This document shows positions 7,207-12,258 of a DNA stretch of 12,258 nt, piece after piece. Source of the stretch: Chromatiales bacterium. Lineage in GTDB: Bacteria > Pseudomonadota > Gammaproteobacteria > Chromatiales > Chromatiaceae. The notes under the pieces are model-generated. The model made no database searches. It worked only from the letters and a program-made list of their open reading frames with translations, and was not told the DNA's origin. Made by a program: the position numbers and the translations under genes. The stretch lies in NCBI GenBank assembly GCA_022360595.1, contig JAKSCN010000225.1, forward strand, positions 1 to 12,258, given 5' to 3'. Each line of letters opens with the position of its first letter. The first letter of the stretch is position 1.

Positions 7207-7338
7207 ATGCTAGAAAAACTATGATTGATGTATTTCGATCGACAAGGACGTGGCATCGGTTTCAATAACCAACTAAGGTTCTGAGACCGGGTAGCACCAT
7301 AACCTACTATCTTTAGTCCGGATCAAGGCTTTTTAGAA

Positions 7339-10188
7339 ATGGCGGAACTAACTTTCAAAAAACCGGGGTTAATGTCGCGGCGCTTTATTCTGGGTACCAC
7401 AATTGGTGGCGCGATCCTCTTTTTCATTGTGGGTATTATCTTCTGGGGCGGTTTCAATACCGCGATGGAAGCCACTAATACAATGGATTTCTGCATAAGT
7501 TGTCATGAAATGGAGGAGAATGTATACGAAGAGTACAAACCCACCATCCACCACTCAAACCGTACAGGTGTCAGAGCAACCTGTCCGGATTGCCATGTAC
7601 CGGATCCCTGGATCCACAAAATGGTTCGAAAGATTCAAGCCAGCAACGAGGTGTACCACAAAATCTTGGGCACCGTGGATACGCCAGAGAAGTTTGACGA
7701 ACATCGCCTGACCATGGCCAAGCGGGTCTGGAATGCGATGAAAAAGACCGATTCCCGCGAGTGCCGTAACTGCCACAACTTCGAATCGATGAATCCGGAG
7801 TTCCAAAAACCACGCGCTCGCAAGCAACACTTGAACGCCTTCAAAACAGGCCAGACCTGTATCGATTGTCACAAAGGCATCGCGCATAAAGACGTTCGCA
7901 ATATGCTGACCGATGAAGAACTGGAAGAGCTGGAAGCACCAAATCCAGAATATGTGCGTGAAGTACCGCAAATGTATCTGGACGGTTTGGCACGCGTAGA
8001 GGCAAAAGAAGCCGAAGCAGATGCCAAAGAAAAGGCTGAAAAAGACAAGGCTCGCAAAGCGAAAATCGCAGCCAAAGAAGCTGAAAAAGCACGTACTCAA
8101 AAAGCAGTCGAAGAAGCACTCGCTACTTACAAAGCTCAGATGGAAGGCAATGCAGCCGCAGTCGCTGCTGCCACTGGTGGCGCCGCTGCCAGCGGTTTTG
8201 GTATCGACTGGGGCGACGTACCTTCTCGTGAAATCACCATCTTCTATCCTGGCGAGACCTCCATGGAGTGGGTCATGACCGGTAAAGATCATGGCGGCGC
8301 CCGCCCCTTCCTGAAAGGTGGCGACCGCTGTGTGATCTGTCACGATAAAGAGACCGCCGATATGGGCCAGAAAATGGTCTCCGGCTCCAAAGCCGAGTCC
8401 ACCCCGATCGAAGGTAAGCGTGCCGCTATTCCTGTCAGCGTACAGGCGGCTCACGATGACACCAACCTCTACATCCGCTTCGAATGGGACAGCACGGACC
8501 ACGTACCTGTTCCATTCGTAGACGGCGGTAAAATGGACCCAGAAAACCCGATGAAACTGGCACTCATGCTCTCCACGGATGATGTTGAGTATGCGGACCG
8601 TTCCGGTTGCTGGCAGTCCTGCCATCACGATGCCAAAACCATGCCTCACACCCCGGCTGATGATGCACTGGCAGGCAGCGATGCCGCCAAGCGCCTGGAT
8701 CTCAGCAAAGGTATTACCAAATACCTGAAAGAGAGCCGTAGCAAGGTCGAGGTGAAAGGCCGTCGCGGCAAGAAACGCGGTGGCTGGGACAAGCTGAAGA
8801 GCGAAGAGGAGGTAAACGCCGCCCTCGCCGCCAATCAGTTCATGGATCTGCTGCGCTACAAATCCGGCAAAGGTGAAACCGAAGACGGTTACATTCTCGA
8901 TCAGCGTTACATGAGCGGTGGCCAAGGCTTCCAGGTAGACGCGAAAGAGGAAGGCGGCCGTTGGGTTGTGGTCATGCAGCGCAAGCTGAAATCCGACAAA
9001 CCCGGCGACACCAACATCGAGGCCGGCAAGCTCTACAACTTCGGTTTTGCCATTCACGATGACTTCACCGATGCCCGCTATCACCATGTCAGCCTCGGCT
9101 ACAAACTGGGCCTCGACAACGATGCTGCTGAGATCAACGCAGTGAAGCGTGAAGCCCAGGCGGCGCCCGCGGTCGCTGCAACACCGGCAGCCAGCGCATC
9201 AACAAGCGCTCCGGCCAGCTCAGGAGCCAGCATCGATGTCGACTGGAGCAAAGCCAGCTCCCGTGAGATCACCCTCTTCTACCCTGGCGAGACCTCCATG
9301 GAGTGGGTCATGACCGGTAAGGACCACGGTGGCGCCCGTCCGCTTCTGAAAGGTGGCGACCGCTGTGTCACCTGTCACGATAAAGAGGCCGCCGATATGG
9401 GGCAGAAGATGGTCTCCGGCTCCAAGGCCGAGTCCACCCCGATTGAAGGTAAACGCGCAGCCATCCCGGTCACCGTTGATTCAACCCACGATGGCGAGAA
9501 CCTCTACCTGCGCTTTACCTGGCCTGAGGGTGAACACGCTCCGGTGCCATTTGTCGACGGCGGCAAGATGGACCCGGAGAACCCCATGAAGCTGGCACTG
9601 ATGCTCTCAACTGACGATGTTGAGTTCGCGGATCGCTCCGGCTGCTGGCAGTCCTGTCACCACGACGCCCGCTCCATGCCGCACGCCCCGGCTGACGACG
9701 CTATCGCCAGTAGCGAGGCGGCCAAACGCCTGGATCTGAGCAACGGCATCACCAAATACCTGAAAGAGAGCCGTAGCAAGGTTGAGGTGAAAGGCCGTCG
9801 CGGTAAGAAGCGCGGCGGTTGGGACAAGCTGAAGAGCGAAGAGGAAGTGAAAGCCGCCCTCGCCGCCAATCAGTTCATGGATCTGCTGCGCTACAAATCG
9901 GGCAAGGGTGAAACCGAAGACGGTTATATCCTCGACCAGCGTTACATGAGCGGTGGCCAAGGCTTTGAAGTCAACGCCAGCAATGAAGACGGCAACTGGG
10001 TAGTCGTGATGAAGCGTAAGCTGAAATCCGACAAAGCCGGCGACATCAGCGTTGAAGCCGGCAAGCTCTACAACTTTGGCTTTGCCATCCACGATGACTT
10101 CAGTGACACCCGTTTCCACCATGTCAGCCTGGGCTACAAGCTCGGTCTCGACAATGCCGATGCGGAGGTCAACGCCTCAGCGCAATAA
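7339..10188 (+). CDS. nirT: NirT/NapC tetraheme cytochrome fused to two duplicated ethylbenzene-dehydrogenase-like haem domains
   Basis: Predicted membrane-anchored multiheme electron-transfer protein of 949 residues. Residues 1-200 are a complete NirT: a short cytoplasmic start, one membrane helix (about 16-37), IFWGGFNTAMEATNT, and four CXXCH haem sites at 52-56, 82-86, 142-146 and 174-178. NirT proteins oxidise membrane quinol and pass electrons to NirS. A Lys/Glu/Ala-rich, probably coiled-coil linker covers about 205-270. Two ~310-residue domains follow (289-598 and 634-943), resembling the haem-binding gamma-subunit domain of ethylbenzene dehydrogenase, joined by an Ala/Pro/Ser linker (605-630). 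Each has a CXXCH (331-335, 676-680), an unusual CX3CH (424-429, 769-774; CWQSCH) and a strongly basic segment (KGRRGKKRGG). That gives six canonical and two non-canonical c-haem sites. Ordinary NirT has about 200 residues, so this is over four times longer. AAGG lies 10 bases before the ATG; an in-frame ATG at 7372 is an alternative start. Position after nirS suggests a quinol-to-NirS conduit. The role of the duplicated domains is unknown. Confidence 0.88.
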   Translation: MAELTFKKPGLMSRRFILGTTIGGAILFFIVGIIFWGGFNTAMEATNTMDFCISCHEMEENVYEEYKPTIHHSNRTGVRATCPDCHVPDPWIHKMVRKIQASNEVYHKILGTVDTPEKFDEHRLTMAKRVWNAMKKTDSRECRNCHNFESMNPEFQKPRARKQHLNAFKTGQTCIDCHKGIAHKDVRNMLTDEELEELEAPNPEYVREVPQMYLDGLARVEAKEAEADAKEKAEKDKARKAKIAAKEAEKARTQKAVEEALATYKAQMEGNAAAVAAATGGAAASGFGIDWGDVPSREITIFYPGETSMEWVMTGKDHGGARPFLKGGDRCVICHDKETADMGQKMVSGSKAESTPIEGKRAAIPVSVQAAHDDTNLYIRFEWDSTDHVPVPFVDGGKMDPENPMKLALMLSTDDVEYADRSGCWQSCHHDAKTMPHTPADDALAGSDAAKRLDLSKGITKYLKESRSKVEVKGRRGKKRGGWDKLKSEEEVNAALAANQFMDLLRYKSGKGETEDGYILDQRYMSGGQGFQVDAKEEGGRWVVVMQRKLKSDKPGDTNIEAGKLYNFGFAIHDDFTDARYHHVSLGYKLGLDNDAAEINAVKREAQAAPAVAATPAASASTSAPASSGASIDVDWSKASSREITLFYPGETSMEWVMTGKDHGGARPLLKGGDRCVTCHDKEAADMGQKMVSGSKAESTPIEGKRAAIPVTVDSTHDGENLYLRFTWPEGEHAPVPFVDGGKMDPENPMKLALMLSTDDVEFADRSGCWQSCHHDARSMPHAPADDAIASSEAAKRLDLSNGITKYLKESRSKVEVKGRRGKKRGGWDKLKSEEEVKAALAANQFMDLLRYKSGKGETEDGYILDQRYMSGGQGFEVNASNEDGNWVVVMKRKLKSDKAGDISVEAGKLYNFGFAIHDDFSDTRFHHVSLGYKLGLDNADAEVNASAQ
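8203..9132 (+). repeat. Domain copy 1 of the duplicated ethylbenzene-dehydrogenase-like module
   Basis: Encodes residues 289-598 of the NirT fusion and matches copy 2 with a fixed 345-residue (1035-base) offset. The two copies differ mainly at synonymous sites and in the strands about 365-392 and 530-556. Contains CVICH and CWQSCH. Confidence 0.9.
9238..10167 (+). repeat. Domain copy 2 of the duplicated ethylbenzene-dehydrogenase-like module
   Basis: Encodes residues 634-943. Contains CVTCH and CWQSCH. The stretch from about 9760 to 9970 is nearly identical in DNA to 8725-8935 of copy 1, including a run of more than 40 identical bases, which indicates recent duplication or gene conversion. 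Confidence 0.9.
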
Positions 10189-10204
10189 CTGAAGTACTAA
10201 AAAA

Positions 10205-10224
10205 AGCGCTCCACACGGAGCGCT
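10205..10224 (-). terminator. Hairpin with a T-run on the minus strand
   Basis: AGCGCTCC (10205-10212) and GGAGCGCT (10217-10224) form a perfect 8-bp stem with a 4-base loop. The A-run at 10199-10205 reads as seven U on the minus strand, so it works best against transcription from the chitinase side. It may also fold at the end of the NirT-fusion transcript. Confidence 0.65.
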
Positions 10225-10238
10225 CCAATCACTGACAG

Positions 10239-10258
10239 ACCCCGGTTTTTACCGGGGT
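10239..10258 (+). terminator. Hairpin terminator after the NirT-fusion gene
   Basis: ACCCCGGT (10239-10246) and ACCGGGGT (10251-10258) form a perfect 8-bp GC-rich stem with a TTTT loop. It is followed by TTTGCTGTCT, a short U-rich tail. It lies 50 bases past the NirT-fusion stop and is its best terminator candidate. A further imperfect stem, GCTGT (10261-10265) with ACAGC (10286-10290) around GGCC-TGA-GGCC, follows directly. Confidence 0.65.
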
Positions 10259-10301
10259 TTGCTGTCTCTGGCCTGAGGCCGGTTAACAGCCCCCAAATAA
10301 A

Positions 10302-10329
10302 AAAGTCCCCGCTCAATAGCGAGGACTTT
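10302..10329 (-). terminator. Rho-independent terminator of the chitinase gene
   Basis: AAAGTCC (10302-10308) pairs with GGACTTT (10323-10329), and after one mismatch CGCT pairs with AGCG around a CAAT loop. On the minus strand the stem runs into TTTTTTATTT. It lies about 50 bases past the chitinase stop codon. Confidence 0.85.
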
Positions 10330-10379
10330 GTCCGTAGCCTGAAAGGCGCTCATCGAGCACCTTTCTATTTATCCTCCTC

Positions 10380-12258
10380 CTACTGTTGAAAACCCCGGTG
10401 AATCGCATTGATGAGCGTGCCACTATCCGCATCGATCTCCCAGGAAAACACACCCGCAAAACCATTATCAGAAACGTATCTGGCTTTTGCTTCAACAGAG
10501 CGTGCATCATCAAAGGTGATCAACTCACGTGTATTGGCGTTCCACAGGTATGGCGCCTCAGCAGTTTCATCATAGTAATAGGTGAAACCGTTGATGCCCT
10601 GGCCATTGGGGCCACCCATGTAGTTCGCTTCAATATCGGCATAGTCCAGCACACCGGCTTCCCAGGTCCCCTGCACACGGCTCACACCGTAGGGATAACT
10701 GTTTGAAATAGACCCGACACCAGCCATGCCACCACCTTGCACATCACCCCAACCACGGCCATAGAAGGCGGCACCGAGAACCAGTTTGCTGGCAGGTACG
10801 CCGGCGGTCATCAGATTACTCAAGGTTTCATAACCACTAAAGCCACTGTGCTTCTGATATACGGAGTCATACAACGCTGCATGATGACCCAACTCCGTAC
10901 TCCATGTACCGTAAAAGTCATAGGTCATGGCAAAAACGTAATCCATATACTGTTGCGCTTCCGCATAATTGACACTGTCAATTTTGGCAGGTGCGGCGCC
11001 GACAGCACTGGTGAGTTCATAGGTGCGGCCCGTTTCCGCCTCCAGTTCGTCGAGCATGTTACGCAGATCACGCATAACCAACACGTAGCCTTCACGGTCG
11101 CTACTAGAACCCAACGCGGGATTGGCGCCACCGCCACCGGGATATTCCCAATCAATATCCACACCATCGAAGAAAGTGTAGGTCTGCAGGAACGCTTTAA
11201 CTGACGCAACAAAGGTCGCGCGCTTTGCCGAATCACTTGCCAGGTAAAAAAATGGATCTGACAAAGTCCAGCCCCCAATAGAGGGCAACACTTTAATGTC
11301 AGGATAAGACTGTTTCATCTTAATCAACTGACCAAAGTTCCCTTTGATTGGGTCATCCCATTTATCACCGGGATAGCTTTTCTCCAGCGCGGCAAACCTA
11401 TCGTGCACCACAACGGTATAATCAGGTTTTCCCGCACACTGCTGTTGCAAGGCAGAGTAACCCGACGGATTGGCTTGCTGTAAAGAGACATTAGGACCGC
11501 AGACAGGAATGAACCCATAGAGGACATGGGTCATTTTATCGGCAGGCATATCCGCTACATGGTAGTTACGGTCATATACACCCCACTCGACAAAATAGCT
11601 TGCCACCACCTTATCGTGATCCTGAGGAGGGTTGGACGGATCAACTGGGTCAACTGGGTCAACTGGGTCAACTGGGTCAACTGGGTCAACTGGGTCAACA
11701 ATATCTTCGACCAACTCCCAGGCTAATGACCAGTACACACCGGTGCCAGGTGCATAGGCCCAGGAAGTATCACCGGAAAAATTGGCAGAACACCATCCCG
11801 GGACCTTACAACGATATATACCACCTGCGTTGGAGACCAGATCACCCAATGCATAAGCAGCAGTCGAATCAAAGGCTGGAATACCAACTGGATCAACTGG
11901 ATCAACTGGGTCAGTTGGGTCAGTTGGGTCAGTTGGGTCAGTTGGGTCAGCAGTATCTTCAACCCACTCCCAAGCTAAAGACCAGTACAAACCGGTTCCC
12001 GGTGCGTAGGCCCATGACGTATCACCAGCAGAATTGGCAGAACACCATCCGGGAACCTTACAACGATAAACACCACCAGCATTGAAAACCAAGTCACCCA
12101 GCGCGTATGTGGCACCTGAATCGAAGACGGGAATATTGCCGGGATCAACCGGATCAACCGGATCAACCGGATCAACCGGATCGACTGGATCGACTGGATC
12201 GACTGGATCGACTGGATCGGTTGGATCGGTTGGATCGGTTGGATCGGTTGGATCGGTT
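10380..12258 (-). CDS. GH18 chitinase with tandem chitin-binding modules (5' end outside the window)
   Basis: Predicted secreted endochitinase that cleaves beta-1,4 links in chitin. The C-terminal catalytic domain is encoded by about 11622-10383. It carries the GH18 signature DGVDIDWEYPG (catalytic Glu codon 11145-11147, inside DxxDxDxE), an SIGGW strand and an MTYDFYG strand. Before it lie two nearly identical ~60-residue modules (11701-11889 and 11953-12141) with the pattern YALGDLV.NAGGIYRCKVPGWCSAN...WAYAPGTG.YW. This resembles CBM5/12-type chitin-binding modules, here with a Cys pair. Long Pro-Val-Asp / Pro-Thr-Asp linkers join them. The frame stays open through 12258, so the start, signal peptide and perhaps more modules lie outside the window; a TTG at 12092 is in frame but inside a module and is not a real start. 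The stop is TAG. The gene is unrelated to denitrification and may belong to a different functional neighbourhood: chitin use, or host or biofilm interaction. Confidence 0.93.
   Translation of the reverse strand, partial: TDPTDPTDPTDPTDPVDPVDPVDPVDPVDPVDPVDPVDPGNIPVFDSGATYALGDLVFNAGGVYRCKVPGWCSANSAGDTSWAYAPGTGLYWSLAWEWVEDTADPTDPTDPTDPTDPVDPVDPVGIPAFDSTAAYALGDLVSNAGGIYRCKVPGWCSANFSGDTSWAYAPGTGVYWSLAWELVEDIVDPVDPVDPVDPVDPVDPVDPSNPPQDHDKVVASYFVEWGVYDRNYHVADMPADKMTHVLYGFIPVCGPNVSLQQANPSGYSALQQQCAGKPDYTVVVHDRFAALEKSYPGDKWDDPIKGNFGQLIKMKQSYPDIKVLPSIGGWTLSDPFFYLASDSAKRATFVASVKAFLQTYTFFDGVDIDWEYPGGGGANPALGSSSDREGYVLVMRDLRNMLDELEAETGRTYELTSAVGAAPAKIDSVNYAEAQQYMDYVFAMTYDFYGTWSTELGHHAALYDSVYQKHSGFSGYETLSNLMTAGVPASKLVLGAAFYGRGWGDVQGGGMAGVGSISNSYPYGVSRVQGTWEAGVLDYADIEANYMGGPNGQGINGFTYYYDETAEAPYLWNANTRELITFDDARSVEAKARYVSDNGFAGVFSWEIDADSGTLINAIHRGFQQ
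11638..11700 (-). repeat. Seven-unit 9-base repeat encoding a Pro-Val-Asp linker
   Basis: Seven consecutive 9-base units, mostly gggtcaact on the plus strand, reading Val-Asp-Pro on the coding strand. It forms the linker between the inner chitin-binding module and the GH18 domain. Confidence 0.95.
11701..12141 (-). repeat. Tandem duplicated chitin-binding module with its linker
   Basis: Two 189-base module copies (11701-11889 and 11953-12141) separated by a 63-base linker, giving a regular period of 252 bases. The protein copies differ at only about ten positions. Confidence 0.9.
11890..11952 (-). repeat. Seven-unit 9-base repeat encoding a Pro-Val/Thr-Asp linker
   Basis: Two ggatcaact units, four gggtcagtt units and one gggtcagca (plus strand). 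On the coding strand this reads Ala-Asp-Pro, then Thr-Asp-Pro units, then Val-Asp-Pro units. It separates the two chitin-binding modules. Confidence 0.95.
12142..12258 (-). repeat. Linker repeat of 13 or more 9-base units, running off the window
   Basis: On the plus strand: four ggatcaacc, then four ggatcgact, then five ggatcggtt units up to the last base. On the coding strand these read Thr-Asp-Pro followed by Val-Asp-Pro with two different Val codons in separate blocks. The array continues past the window, so its true length is unknown. Confidence 0.95.

Noticed and set aside
7555..9087. 510-codon minus-strand reading frame opposite the NirT-fusion gene
   Set aside because: Antisense to conserved haem domains. 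A similar frame opposite copy 2 (9607-10122) simply mirrors the duplication.
12090..12092. TTG as a start codon for the chitinase
   Set aside because: It lies inside a chitin-binding module (ALGDLVFNAGG), and the frame stays open upstream to the window edge.
11638..12258. Regular repeats that could suggest a CRISPR array
   Set aside because: Units are 9 bases with no spacers, in frame inside a chitinase gene, and encode Pro-rich linkers.

Overview
The window carries a denitrification locus, followed by the 3' part of a secreted chitinase gene. The organism is most likely a marine or sediment gammaproteobacterium, possibly a sulfur oxidiser or a relative of thiotrophic symbionts. That guess rests on the gene set (Sec-type NosZ, cytochrome cd1 NirS, NirT, a Crp/Fnr regulator without FNR cysteines, a c4-like cytochrome) and on moderate GC content. 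No marker gene in the window fixes the taxon.

Layout, left to right. A hairpin (67-88) closes nosZ, the nitrous oxide reductase, on the minus strand (119-2413). A ~400-base divergent control region holds a perfect TTGAT-N4-ATCAA box for nosZ and a near-perfect box for a diheme c4-like cytochrome (2815-3498, plus). A Dnr-type regulator (3591-4346, minus) converges on the cytochrome; hairpins fill the gap, and a perfect FNR/Dnr box sits in front of the regulator. Next is a membrane-anchored hemerythrin (4525-5091, minus). A ~425-base control region with a perfect TTGAC-N4-GTCAA box leads to nirS, the cytochrome cd1 nitrite reductase (5517-7145, plus), which ends in a strong terminator. Then comes a 949-residue multiheme protein (7339-10188, plus): a complete tetraheme NirT/NapC quinol dehydrogenase, a charged helical linker, and two nearly identical copies of an ethylbenzene-dehydrogenase-gamma-like domain with extra Cys-His haem motifs. 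A run of hairpins separates it from a GH18 chitinase on the minus strand (10380 to beyond 12258) with tandem chitin-binding modules joined by long Pro-Val/Thr-Asp repeats.

How the genes fit together. NirS reduces nitrite to NO and NosZ reduces N2O to N2. The NirT fusion and the diheme cytochrome are plausible routes from the quinol pool to these periplasmic reductases. The Dnr-like regulator probably senses NO and acts through the Dnr/FNR boxes in front of nosZ, the cytochrome gene, nirS and its own gene. NO reductase, haem d1 synthesis and NosZ-maturation genes are not in the window.

The most unusual item is the NirT fusion. It joins a quinol-oxidising tetraheme module to two duplicated domains, each with one canonical CXXCH and one CX3CH motif. 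It could act as a covalent electron wire in the periplasm.
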